Source: Plenodomus lindquistii (lineage: Eukaryota > Ascomycota > Dothideomycetes > Pleosporales > Leptosphaeriaceae). Taken from it: DNA of 64,000 bases. The notes under the pieces were generated by a model. It worked only from the letters and a program-made list of their open reading frames with translations, was not told where the DNA came from and searched no databases. Both the position numbers and the translations under genes were made by a program. Of the stretch, positions 54,143 through 64,000 are shown one piece after another (the stretch's first letter is position 1; every line of letters starts with the position of its first letter). The stretch lies in contig JANUWI010000005.1 in the NCBI GenBank assembly GCA_025504975.1, forward strand, positions 496,001-560,000. The letters are read 5' to 3'.

Positions 54143-55870
54143 CTAGAGCTTGTAAGTATATCTCATCACATTGGTAGCGCAACCGCGATCACCTACTCCG
54201 TTCACTACCACCAACGGTCGCGGCGTCAAGCGTGTCCCGTGACTGAAGATATTGTCTGGATCGTACTTGTGCTTCAATTCTTCAAGACGTTTGACATTTA
54301 CGCCGAAGATATCGTTGGCCGCAACGTCAGAATCTACAATATTCAGCGTTGTGACTAAGTTCAACCAGACGAGGAGGATACTCACTCGCATAATTGCCGT
54401 ACTGTCCTACGCCGCCATCCTTTGAGCGGTCGGCCGCTGTTTTTGATGCCTTCTTGAGTAATCGGCGGGAGAAAGTGCGGATCTCGGTGTCAAGGGCTGG
54501 GTCAAACCTGACGAGCCTCAGTATTTGTTGTGCTGGTGAGGATCCAAACACCAGTGTAAAGATTACTCACCACTTGAACATCGTAGCCACATTGTAGTAA
54601 TCGCCCCGGTTCGAAAACGACATCTTGTCGTTTGGAACCTCAATAACCTTCTTATATGGTATCGTCTCAAAAAGCATCAAACTCTCGTTCACACGCTCAT
54701 GTGATGTAGTGAAAGCCATGAACTCGGCGTGAAGCTCCGTGACGAACTTTGGGTCAAGTGGAAGCTTGAAAGCGCCGCCACCAAATTGTTTGCGCCCTTC
54801 AAAACCTGCTGTCGCGTTGAGCAGAGCGTTCAGCTTTTCGTAGGGGATCATGGAGGTCATGTTGGCGATGGGACCGAGTTCGAATAGGTCGGCGAAAAAG
54901 GCTCTACCCTCCTCCTCGGTGCCATTATGAAAGAGCTGGGTCAGTACGACCGGGGCATTTGCTGGTGGGGGACAAGAGAAGCCCCACATCAAAGCCTGGT
55001 TGCCATCGTTCGTGTCGTGGAACTTGTTTGCGAACTCAACGATCTGTGGGATCTTGTCTGGTGGAAAGATCAATGGACCGGCGAAGACTGGGTTCTTCTG
55101 TTCGTAGCCTTGGAATGTGAAGGCTGTCGCGACACCGAAGTTCTGCCCAGCGCCTCGAATAGCCCAGAAGAGGTCGGGACTGGAGGTCTCTGAGGCGACT
55201 ACTTGATCTCCAGAAGCGAGAACTACGTCAACTGACAGAAGATTGTCTTACTCATGTTAGCTACTGTCTTGTACCACATATTGTTGACAAACCACTGTCA
55301 AGTTATACATACCGATAGTCAGTCCATATTTGCCAGTTAGATATCCATACCCACCACCCAATGTAAGCCCACCTACTCCAGTGTGGTTGACCGTACCACC
55401 TACCGTGGCAAGCCCGTACTTTGCTGCTTCGACGTCAACATCCTCCCACAAGGTGCCACCTTCCGCCCGAATTGTCTGTTTCTGCTGGTCTACACTCACC
55501 CCACGCATCTTGGACAGATCGAGAACGACTCCATCTTCTATCGACGCTGCTCCTGACGTGGAGTGACCACCGCCACGAACCGTAAATGGAATGTTGTGCC
55601 TTCGTATCTGAGCGAGAACTGCAGAGACATCGTCTGCTGACCTCACTTTGACTACCGCTGCCTACAGATAGATTAGAGTCAATTCTTCTAGCAGCGATAT
55701 TCACGTAATTCTGGAACAGCAAGACATACTGCTCTTTTGATGCAATGCTCACTCCATCTCTTGATGCTCTCTTCGTAGACTGGGCCGTCATCCGGCAATA
55801 TGACTTCGGCGGTAGTATCTTCCAACAAGTTCCTAAGTGAGGTGTAATTGAAAGTGGTCGCAAATACCAT
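54143..55870 (-). CDS. BBE-type FAD-linked oxidoreductase
   Basis: Exons 55870-55730, 55661-55313, 55231-54571, 54507-54386 and 54333-54143 (introns 68, 81, 63 and 52 nt) give 487 aa. The PCMH-type FAD domain has FTVRGGGHSTSG with His80, the usual site of covalent 8-alpha-histidyl FAD, then LDLSKMRGV, GGTLWEDVD and GVGGLTLGGGYGYL. In bicovalent enzymes a Cys precedes GVGG; here it reads VNHTGVGG, so only the His link is expected. The C terminus carries the BBE motif KYDPDNIFSHG. There is no signal peptide, so it is probably cytosolic. Such enzymes oxidise sugars or secondary metabolites; no cluster partner is next to it. Confidence 0.9.
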
Positions 55871-56510
55871 TCTAGCGGTTGGTTCTTCCTACTTGTGTTT
55901 GCACGATACTCGCGACTTCACATTCAACAACTCGAGGTGTCTCGTGCGATGTGTTCGGGTCAAGGTCTCAGTTATCCGGATATACGGCGCTCGCGATTGC
56001 TGACATTAGCACATCTGGACGAATCTAAGCGGTCGTCGCTCACGAGGCATGCGATGATTGATACGGCTGGCGTTCTTAGTGGGGTAGCACTTCCATGTCT
56101 CCAATAGGTCAACCGCGACCCGCTCGATCCTGTTGCAGTCCTCCGAGTCCAATGGGAAGATCCATATGCCTACTCCTTCAAGCAGTAGCTGTCTTCGTTC
56201 GAGCAACTTGATCAGCCAATACGGCATGTCAAGGAGCGCAAGATATCATGGCTAAACGTCAAAGTCATTAACCAGACATGATGAAAAACGTTCACTACGG
56301 TGGTAAATAGACGTATGTCAGATTAAACATGTTGCATACGTAGGGACATCTTTGTCCTGGTTGTTCGACGTTGGCATTGTGTGAGTTGTGATTGGACCGG
56401 CGCGTCGCCAGATACAGTCTAGTCTGGACCCTGGCAGTGAAGATGCGGCGACTTTTGTCTCTTCCGCGCCCGCATTGCTCGACGGCCACACAGTGTGAAG
56501 TTGTGCCACT
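55871..56510. other. Divergent intergenic region, oxidase and rsm22
   Basis: 640 bp between outward-facing ATGs. No gene or strong motif seen. Confidence 0.45.
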
Positions 56511-58991
56511 ATGTTGCAGGCGCGAAGTGTGCAGTCAGTCTGCGCATCGTGTCGTCTCAGCATTGCCATCTCGCGAGCGCGTAACGCACGACTACCAGCC
56601 CAGTTCCAACTTGCCTCGCCGCACGTGCGACTGGCCACCTCAAGTATATCAACCTCGAAGCGGGCATTTTCAACGTCCTCTGTGCGAAACCAAACGAGCC
56701 AAGAAGACGCGACAACTGCTGAAGAAGCATCCCCACCCGACCCCGTCGACAAGGGCCTGACTCGCGAAGTCAACGCACGGAGAGCGAGACAACGTTTTGG
56801 CGATTCGCTACCGAGAGACTACTTGACTGAGGAGGAGTTTGTGATCTACCAGAGGCTCTACGGTGCTCCACTCTTTGCGGAAACAGTAGAGGAGCTGGAG
56901 GAACCGGGCACGATCGCCGAAGAGGAGATCATTGAAGAAGAGCTACCGGATGGTACCACAGTCCTTTTGAGGCGGGGCGAGGACGGTGAACTGGAGGAAA
57001 TACAGATTGAAGATGACGTTGAGGACGTTGAGGACGTCGAGGACGTCGAGGACATCGAAGGAACCGAAGAAATTGGAGAAGTAGACGAAGAACCAAAGAC
57101 GAGGACACCTGAAGAATGGGAGGCATACCGAGAAGAACAGTCGAAGGCATACCATGATAAAGTATACGAGAAGAGCCAGTTGCTGAAAGAAGAGGCAGAA
57201 GCATGGGAAGACATTGACGAAGCACAGGAGGAAGACGACTTTATGCGTGCGCATCCATTGACCGTTGCAGGCCGCTTCAAGCCTTCTCCCTCGACCGTTT
57301 ACCTCCCCAAGGAAGCGCTTGTGGACCCAACGGCGCTCCTCCTCACACGTGCGAACCACAAGCATCTGACCGAGTCGGCCAAACGCATCTTCGGTGGGCC
57401 TGGTCTTCCCCAATCAGCCAGCACGCCGCCAGCGCGTCTGGGAAAAGGACAAAAGCCTATACCGCTTGACCCCTCGCAGAATGACATGGGAAACATCGAA
57501 GCAGATGTGTACATGGCAGCTGTACAACCAGGCACATATGCAAGTGTAATGAGCGCCATGGTCGAGGTACGCCGTCGTTTGGGATCTTCGTGGCTGGACC
57601 ACATGCTGCAAAACAAAAAGGGTGGCACAATTCTCGATGCCGGATCCGGCGGTGTGGGTATTCTTGCCTGGCATGAGATGCTCCAAGCAGAGTGGCAGCG
57701 TATCCATGAAGCGTCAGGAAACACATCTCACGGCGCTGCTCCGCTCGGCAAAGCAACCGTTCTGGCAGCCTCAGACACACTGCGACACCGTGCAAGTCGC
57801 TTCTTGGAGAATACCACATTCATTCCGCGTCTTCCAGAGACAGTGACGGCCGACGACGCCGCGAACACTCAACAGCCACGGAAGTACTACGATGTGATAA
57901 TTGCACCACACACGCTTTGGCCCCTGAGGCAAGAGTATCTCCGCAAAGAGCAGGTCGAAAAGTATTGGTCCCTTCTCAATCCTAAAGGCGGTGTTCTCAT
58001 CCTCATCGAGAAGGGCCTTCCACGAGGCTTCGAAGTCATTGCTGGCGCTCGTGCGCTTCTACTCAACAAGCATATTTCTTCCCCAGACTCAGAAACACTC
58101 GAAGCATCAGTGGACTCCCAAGTGTCCAAGCCTGAGGAAGACACTCGGTTCACCGAAAAAGAAACAGGCATGATCATCGCCCCTTGCACCAATCACAGCA
58201 CATGCCCTATGTACCAAAATGTAGGCGTCAGTCAAGGCCGAAAAGACTTCTGCTTCTTCAACCAACGGTATATTCGTCCTCCCTACCTCCAACGTATCCT
58301 CAACGCCAAAGACAAGAACCACGAGGATGTTCAATTCAGCTACCTCGCCGTCCAACGTGGCCGAGATCAGCGTCAGCCAGTCCACGACATCATCGGAAAG
58401 GGTTTCGAGCAAAACGAAGCCACAACAGCAGCTGCCTTTGAGGGCCATGAATGGAATGCTCTTAGCAACCCAGAGCCCGGTCTCGAAACTGAAGAACCCA
58501 TCTTGACGAGTCCAGAGGAAATCAATCCCTTGACATTTCCGCGTCTTATTCTTCCTGCGCTCAAGCGCCGTGGCCATATCATCCTTGATGTATGCACACC
58601 CGCCGGCACCCTCGAGCGCTGGACCGTTCCTCGTTCCTACTCCAAACAGGCATTCCGCGACGCACGAAAGGCACGCTGGGGCGACCTTTGGGCTTTGGGT
58701 GCAAAGACACGTATCCCAAGGAACGTGCGCCTTGGACGGCCGAACGATGAGTTTGACAAGAAGGGTCGCAAGGTCAAGAAGGCCAAGCACGTTGTCATTG
58801 AACTAGGCGTTGGAGAAAAGGACGGACAGGCCGTGGAAGCAGGCGAGGCCAGAGTACTAGGCAAAGGAGGCAGAATGCTTGTGGGTGATCGCGATGGAAG
58901 ATATACAAGTGATCGCAGAATCAGAGGCAGTGGAGGAAGGAAGGGCAGGAAGAAGAGACTTGATCGAGACTACTTGGAAGATCTGGACTAA
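56511..58991 (+). CDS. rsm22: Mitoribosome assembly factor Rsm22 (METTL17-like)
   Basis: Single exon of 826 aa. The N terminus (MLQARSVQSVCASCRLSIAI, then Arg/Ser-rich) is a mitochondrial presequence. Residues about 150-200 hold a strongly acidic repeat. The methyltransferase-like domain begins near SSWLDHMLQNKKGG, with ILDAGSGGVGILAWHEM as the SAM-binding loop. Cys559, Cys565 and Cys581 (PCTNHSTC and DFCFF) fit the iron-sulfur site known in METTL17/Rsm22. Later blocks (RRGHIILDVCTPAGTLERW, YSKQAFRDARKARWGDLW) are also family-typical. The protein helps to mature the mitochondrial small ribosomal subunit. The last about 60 residues are very basic and could contact RNA (inference). Confidence 0.93.
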   Translation: MLQARSVQSVCASCRLSIAISRARNARLPAQFQLASPHVRLATSSISTSKRAFSTSSVRNQTSQEDATTAEEASPPDPVDKGLTREVNARRARQRFGDSLPRDYLTEEEFVIYQRLYGAPLFAETVEELEEPGTIAEEEIIEEELPDGTTVLLRRGEDGELEEIQIEDDVEDVEDVEDVEDIEGTEEIGEVDEEPKTRTPEEWEAYREEQSKAYHDKVYEKSQLLKEEAEAWEDIDEAQEEDDFMRAHPLTVAGRFKPSPSTVYLPKEALVDPTALLLTRANHKHLTESAKRIFGGPGLPQSASTPPARLGKGQKPIPLDPSQNDMGNIEADVYMAAVQPGTYASVMSAMVEVRRRLGSSWLDHMLQNKKGGTILDAGSGGVGILAWHEMLQAEWQRIHEASGNTSHGAAPLGKATVLAASDTLRHRASRFLENTTFIPRLPETVTADDAANTQQPRKYYDVIIAPHTLWPLRQEYLRKEQVEKYWSLLNPKGGVLILIEKGLPRGFEVIAGARALLLNKHISSPDSETLEASVDSQVSKPEEDTRFTEKETGMIIAPCTNHSTCPMYQNVGVSQGRKDFCFFNQRYIRPPYLQRILNAKDKNHEDVQFSYLAVQRGRDQRQPVHDIIGKGFEQNEATTAAAFEGHEWNALSNPEPGLETEEPILTSPEEINPLTFPRLILPALKRRGHIILDVCTPAGTLERWTVPRSYSKQAFRDARKARWGDLWALGAKTRIPRNVRLGRPNDEFDKKGRKVKKAKHVVIELGVGEKDGQAVEAGEARVLGKGGRMLVGDRDGRYTSDRRIRGSGGRKGRKKRLDRDYLEDLD
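57012..57060 (+). repeat. Tandem Val-Glu-Asp coding repeat in rsm22
   Basis: About five near-perfect 9-nt units (GACGTTGAG or GACGTCGAG) encode a Val-Glu-Asp run in the acidic insert. Third-position T/C differences between units show that they are not a very recent expansion. Confidence 0.85.
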
Positions 58992-59218
58992 TGAGCCATT
59001 CGACAATGAAAAAAATATGTGTATCATAGTATAGCATTGGGCAGGCGTTTGACAAAGTTCACTCTTCAGAGGAAGGACTCACAACTCCATTCACGAAGTA
59101 CATGACCTACAAAGTCTCCACATAACTCCAGATAGTCAAAACATGTTCGCAATCATCTATAGTGTCCTCTATTCTGCCATGTCTACACACTGGCTAGACT
59201 TCGCCGGTTGCAGATCAC

Positions 59219-60724
59219 TACGAAGGAGCTCTTATTTATTGTATCCCTATTCCACATTGACAGCATAATACTTGAGCCTATACAGCAGTAGAGAGACAGA
59301 AAAAGCACTAAAGTTTAACCTGGTATTATTTTTACTACTTGTAGAGACTACACGTATAATCTTATCACTTCAAGTAGGCTTTTTAGTGTGGTGTACTAGC
59401 TACAGCGAATTACGCCTGTAATTCCAGTGACCCAATGAACACAACCTCGTTCATAGAAGATTATTCAAGCAATTAGATCAAAGGCTCTCTACACTTCAAC
59501 TTACATTAACATTAGTGTCGTATAGGTTGAGAAACTTCACTAAACGATAAAGACATTCTAGTGCCCCGGATCACTATGCGAGTGTACCTGATATAAAACC
59601 TGCTATAGATACTTGTTCACGACAGCTGAAAACCACCCTCTCATACTATCTGACAAGCGATTTCCAAGGCTGAGGACGTACATCTCGCGTAAGATCCAAG
59701 ACTCTCAGTGGCTGAGTTATCAAAGCCTAGAAGTAGACTAGTGCTCAAGGATATATCAGACAGTGTGTTGAACTGCGAGATATCTAGAACGACGCTGGGG
59801 TCGGGTCATATGCATGGAATTCTCGCTGCATGCACAGTAAATGCTATGCGTGTTCAGACTGTGCACATGTTGTGTCTTCTGATGAGGTGTGACGAATGTG
59901 GGGTGCGCGAGAATATCGGTGTTTGGGTATGCACCTGCAAGTAGTGTTCCGAACGAGACGCTGTTTGAGTGGCGCCAGGCATACGTAAAGGCTCTGGATA
60001 TTGGTTCGGGTATCGCCTCTTCGTGACAGCTGAAGAGTTGTGTGATGTACAGACACAGATGAGATGAAACACTACATGTGCTACATGAGCTGTGAGATTG
60101 CATTCCCTTGGGAGTCATAGGTCACTGAAGCACATGTGCAGAGAATGCTAGTGCGGACAACAGCCAACACTCATCCTGTTGCTCTTCTTCGTACTTTGCT
60201 GTTCAGCCTCAGCTTGGAGCACATTGAAACGGACTGGAGTCTAGGCGAGATAGGCGAGACCTTGTGGCCGATTCAAAAATGGTTCGATGATCCGGCTCTA
60301 GTAATGAACGCTTCCTTGATCAGGCGAAATGTAGTTGCATTGACAAGTAGTCCCGCCGACATACCTAGGTATCGATCTCATTTTCGTGAGAAAGGGTAAT
60401 GTTGGAAGTACCATTCTTGAGACTGAGATCGGAAGTGGCATCTTTGTGAGCCGCGGTCAGAAAATGGAAAGTGGCTAAGGGTTAATTACAAAGAAGCTCG
60501 TATTTATTAAGTCACCAAAGTCACTTACACTGTTCCCACCGTTATTACCACAACACACTAAAGTGCTACCTAGAGTGACTAGATATTACATGTATGCTCT
60601 AGAAGTAGTAGAGATTATAATATAACAGTTTTATATACTTGTGTTATTTTTTTGCTACTGTATAGGCTTACGCATTGTACTGTTAACGTGAGATAGTGAC
60701 ACAATAAAAACGAGCTCCTTCGTA
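59219..60724. mobile_element. Degenerate TIR element with TA target duplication
   Basis: Inverted ends at 59221-59285 and 60722-60658 align without gaps, about 52 of 65 positions by hand, most differences being transitions. Both begin CGAAGGAGCTC, and each is flanked by TA (59219-59220 and 60723-60724), as Tc1/mariner-type elements produce. The 1.5-kb interior has no transposase-like open frame, so it is a decayed or non-autonomous copy. A third end copy at 60489 lies in the same orientation as the left end. Confidence 0.6.
60487..60724. repeat. Possible short MITE inside the larger element
   Basis: A third copy of the terminal repeat starts at 60489 (CAAAGAAGCTCGTATTTATT) after a TA. It faces the right end at 60722, giving a 234-bp unit with about 27-bp inverted ends. 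Differences from the other two copies are mainly G to A, a RIP-like direction. It may be a nested MITE or a duplication within the larger element. Confidence 0.45.
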
Positions 60725-61242
60725 CCATCGCATCAGCATTTGAGCCAGCCACAGTGGTAGAAAAACAATACGTACCAAAACCTCGACGCAGGTAAGCAGA
60801 CGAAATATTCATGACTGGCCATGCAGCCGTTGGGTTCACGCGACATCCATGCGGCTTATGTATCCAGCGTGTTGGGCTCAACTTGTTACGGGGCTTGCCG
60901 TCGCTGCTGCAGCATGCAACGTGGTGAGCCTGAGTCGGTCCCAAGGCTCGACTGTGGTGGACGACGCACATGCAAAGCCAATCGTATGATCATTTAGTAC
61001 GTCCAGTTCAGGTTGGACTCGTCACAACGGCAGTGGGTTGCACGTCTAAGCGCAAGCGTTAGCTGATCGCTGGGATACGAGGGTCGAACCTCAGCTGGAC
61101 ATCGTGATAAATGGACGCGATCCCCGGAGCCAGCAAAGGCTGTCAGGCGATCGATTCTCCCCTAGTGATACTAATCAGTGCGACATACAACTTGAGTTGC
61201 TGCGCACTATTTCCACCCGTGTACACTTGGTAGCGCTTGAAC

Positions 61243-62315
61243 ATGATGGACTACATATATTACGGCGCACCCCAACACGTCTACCACGTGGACAGGACTC
61301 CAAACCCATCCCCCCACAGAGTCGCAGGCCAAGACACGACACGGAGCGTGGTAGGTGTGACCCCTGACATTGCGGTGTTGCAGGCAGGCAAGACCCCCGC
61401 ATTTCAGCCTGAAGCAACCAACATTGGGAAAGGCGGACAATGACTAATCTCACATGGCTGCCAGGAACCTCTGGAACCAGCGGCCCTTCTCCCACCGCCA
61501 TACGATGCGTTTGTATATCACGGCCTGCCGACCCCCAACCAGGGCTCACCGGACAACGCTGTAGCACACACACCCATGCCTGTTGGAAGCGTAGACTCTG
61601 GCATCGGCGGCAGCAGCGGCGAGCTCGACGATGCGAGCCGCACGCGTAGCAGCAGCGAGGAGAAGGAGAACCTGACCCCTGCCCAGAGCAGGCGCAAGGC
61701 GCAGAATCGCGCAGCGTATGTAGAGCGTCGGGTGTCGTCTTGTGCGTCTTGTGCGGCTACTGACGAGCAGACAGCCAACGCGCCTTCCGCGAGCGCAAGG
61801 AGCGCCATGTACGCGACCTGGAGACCAAGTTGACCGCGCTCGAAAACAGCACACATTCACTGCAATCCGACAACGAGAGGCTGAAACTTGCGCTGCAGCG
61901 AGCACGAACTGAGAACGAGATTCTGCGAGCGACAGCTGGCCACTCGCCATCACATTCACGACCCACGTCTGTGAGCTATCCTTCGCCGGGAGCTCACCTG
62001 CCTTCGGATGAGGACGCAATGGATGATGAGTACAATGTTCAACCGTTGGCAAATGGCAGCGTTATCAACGCTCCTGGAAGAGACCACCCTGCCTCTCGCC
62101 ATGAGAGTAAGGGTCGCGAAGTCCCGGCTGCACAGGCTTGGGACGTCATCCAAACACATCCTCTGGTCAAGCAGGGGCTAGTGGATGTAGCAGATGTGTG
62201 TGAGCGTCTCAAGGGACGTTCAAAGTGCGACGGCCATGGACCGGTGTTCGAAGAGAGTGCAATCTGGCAAGCGGTCGAAGAGTCGAGACGATGCGGTGGA
62301 GACGAACTCATTTAA
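61243..62315 (+). CDS. Yap-type bZIP transcription factor
   Basis: Exons 61243-61350, 61465-61715 and 61775-62315 give 299 aa; introns are 114 and 59 nt. The start is MMDYIYYGAPQ (61243 or 61246). Exon 2 encodes LPPPYDAFVYHGLPTPNQG and PVGSVDSGIGGSS. The basic region is QSRRKAQNRAAQRAFRERKE, interrupted by the second intron, with the QNRAAQRAFR motif of the fungal AP-1/Yap group, followed by a leucine zipper (LETKLTALENSTHSLQSDNE). The C terminus (AWDVIQTHPLVKQGLVDVAD and CERLKG, ending ESRRCGGDELI) is of the type I recall from FCR3-like factors. It lacks the paired Cys-rich domains of Yap1. Targets are unknown. Confidence 0.87.
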
Positions 62316-63075
62316 CGAATCTTTCGACTGGACACTTCACTTTTTATATTTTTATACCCAAACTATTACTTTGGCGTCTATTCTAGTGTAAACTTGCGGC
62401 GTTTGGAGTCTGAGTACAGAGGCCCTTTTTGGGTAAGAGTCAACCCCACCAAGAGGTGCTCATGGGCGTAGGAATGAATTACCATCCCTGCAAATAATTG
62501 TACACAAGATTCTTCAAACACGAAACATCATTTCAACCATTTAATGGAGCTCCTGGTGGGGCCATCATTTCTTGCAAGCAAGACACGGGATCGTTCTCGT
62601 ACAGCATTCCTTGGCCCTTCCATCCTGCTTGCACATCATGCAAGCCAAGCGATTGCCGTCCATCATCCTGCAGCTGCAACCCCTTCTTTTTACCTTTTGA
62701 GGTTTAGCAGCCATATGCATGTCAGCAACGCGTAGACCTGCCGGCTTGAAGTGAAACATTTGTATTTCGCAGGAGCTGCCAATACTTCCACAGAACAATA
62801 CTGGACGCGGAATCGTACCATCCTTGCATGCTCACTACGGAACGGCGCCCCGATAGGTTTTGTTTGCTCGTACTTGTCCGCTGGCGTGGTCATGCATGTA
62901 CGAACGAGTTGCGGCCGATGCATTCATGCAGTCGCCAACGGTACTGATAAAAAAAGCCACGCTCTAGCGCGGCGAGTCTGGTATGCTCCAACTACTGGAC
63001 GACCGTCGTTCGAGACCCAGATCGCTTGAATGCTCCAGAAGATGAACCAACGCTAGTGAAGTGAAGATGCTCCCC
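62316..63075. other. Convergent intergenic region
   Basis: 760 bp between the bZIP and phosducin-like stops. AT-rich just after the bZIP stop, consistent with a 3' UTR. No gene seen. Confidence 0.4.
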
Positions 63076-63880
63076 TCAATCCCAATCGCTGTCTTCGTCA
63101 TCACCCGTCGTCTTGCCTTGCCGTATCCCACTCGGTCTCTCATCCGTCTCCTCAGCCTTTTTCCTCAATCTCGAATCGCCCAACTTGACGGCCCCAACAT
63201 CAACCAACAACTTCTCCACATCCTGCACGTTCGTCCGCGGTCCATTCAGGTCCCTCAACGTAACAAGCTGCCTCTTAATATCACCATCTTTGTACACCAA
63301 CACCGTCGGCGTATTCTTATCTGGATACCCCTCTATACACAAATCCGCTCTCATCTGGCAAAACTTGACATCACCAAACTTCTTGGACAATTCCCGCCAT
63401 ATCTCAATCAGCACACGTGACTCTGTATTCGTGCCCTGTGATGACACCAACAGCACCAGTACATGCGCTTTTTGTGACTCCTCTGTGACTTCGACGGCGT
63501 ACTCGGGCTTCTGGATGTGGTAGACTTGGTTGTAGACGGATGCTGCGGTGATGGTGGACAGTTCCGCCATGCGTTTCTGGCGGTATACCTCTAGGAAGTC
63601 GTCGTCTTCGTCGTCTTCGAGGGCAGCGAGCTCATCGAGGTCTTTGTGCTCGAGGCGGTTTTCGTGGGCGAGGGTGCGGGCTTGTTCGAGGGCTTCTTGG
63701 ATCATGGGCGTGGGCGATGGGGGCTTTTCGGGAATGACGCCGTGTTTGCGGAGGATGTCGTTCCTGTGTGTATTGGATTAGATGTTTGAATTGGAGTTTG
63801 AATTGGGCAACGCCTTACCATTCTGTGTCCGCGTTTGGGTCGTCGATGGGGACGTTGACGGGCATGTCTGGCATCTGCAT
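63076..63880 (-). CDS. plp2: Phosducin-like protein 2 (Plp2)
   Basis: Exons 63880-63819 and 63763-63076 (intron 55 nt) give 249 aa, starting MQMPDMPVNVPIDDPNADTE after a good ACC context. The N-terminal helices (WNDILRKHGVIPEKPPSPTP, then LDELAALEDDEDDDFLEVYR) and the thioredoxin-like fold (VYHIQKPEYAVEVTEESQ, VLVLLVSSQG, FGDVKFCQMRADLCIEGYPD, NTPTVLVYKDG) match PhLP2. No CXXC redox site is present, as in the family. Plp2 assists the CCT chaperonin in folding actin and tubulin and is essential in yeast. The reading frame stays open upstream to the window edge, so a longer N terminus cannot be excluded. Confidence 0.92.
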
Positions 63881-64000
63881 GGTGGCGGTGCTAATGTGGA
63901 ATTTGCTTCGTAAGGGGGTGTCGTTCTTGAGTAGGCGATCAAGACTTGAATAAGGCAGACCAGGTAGCTGTTGTGGTAAATGTTGTACGATGTCGTTGCC

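Larger units (their letters stand above)
58992..61242. other. AT-rich gene-free region with degenerate element
   Basis: About 2.25 kb without a supported gene. From about 59040 to 60720 the sequence is visibly richer in A and T, especially TpA, than the flanks, as expected of DNA hit by repeat-induced point mutation. It holds the inverted-repeat element listed separately. The right end is the bZIP promoter. Confidence 0.6.

Noticed and set aside
55232..55312. Stwintron in the 81-nt second intron of the BBE oxidase
   Set aside because: The possible external part after the internal AG would be about 34 nt, and a plain GTATGT to CAG intron with a GCTAAC branch site keeps frame.
59756..60399. 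Possible transposase fragments inside the inverted-repeat element
   Set aside because: Translations on both strands show no DDE-type motif or similarity that I can recognise.
61060..61110. A tRNA-like B box (GGGTCGAACCTC)
   Set aside because: No matching A box and no closing 7-bp acceptor stem could be drawn.

Overview
The window is fungal nuclear DNA. It has short spliceosomal introns (mostly 45-90 nt) with GT-AG ends and CTRAY branch points, divergent and convergent gene pairs a few hundred bases apart, and proteins of filamentous ascomycete type: a TeaA-like kelch polarity protein, a Rac GTPase, a proline-rich annexin, a double-telobox Myb protein and a carotenoid/opsin cluster. A Dothideomycete (Pleosporales-like) is my best inference, but no marker here proves it. 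I support 28 protein-coding genes and saw no rRNA, tRNA or CRISPR array.

Layout, left to right. (1) 390-8394: a kelch/coiled-coil cell-end protein and a Q/N/S-rich protein of unknown function. (2) 8720-12660: a small mitochondrial membrane protein, a HotDog thioesterase and the retromer sorting nexin Vps5. (3) 13215-18912: an intracellular GH43 glycosidase, an unknown coiled-coil protein and a secreted histidine acid phosphatase. (4) 19845-28742: a carotenoid-retinal-opsin cluster. It holds phytoene desaturase (carB), a proton-pump-type rhodopsin (carO), a carotenoid cleavage dioxygenase (carX) and a bifunctional lycopene cyclase/phytoene synthase (carRA). (5) 28941-41191: GPI2, an F-box-like protein, an annexin, a telobox protein, a 2-Cys peroxiredoxin and an acetyl-CoA transporter. 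(6) 41706-56000: CENP-O/Mcm21, a UBX protein, Rac, Cms1, CENP-T, Shy1/SURF1, Vma22, PDCD5 and a BBE-type FAD oxidase. (7) 56511-58991: mitochondrial Rsm22. (8) 58992-61242: an AT-rich, gene-free stretch with a degenerate inverted-repeat element flanked by TA. (9) 61243-63880: a Yap-type bZIP factor and a phosducin-like protein running to the right edge.

The carotenoid genes form one pathway. CarRA makes phytoene and cyclises lycopene, CarB desaturates phytoene, CarX would cleave the carotene to retinal, and CarO binds retinal. carX and carRA diverge from one 495-bp promoter.

The most unusual finding is in the thioesterase gene (9681-10459). Its reading frame is restored only if two of its three introns are spliceosomal twin introns (stwintrons). 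In each, an internal intron splits the donor of an external intron between its first and second base. Other points are convergent genes that share one TTAA as both stop codons, an 11-nt microexon in the PDCD5 gene, two inner-kinetochore genes within 9 kb, and alternative 3' ends in the opsin and peroxiredoxin genes.
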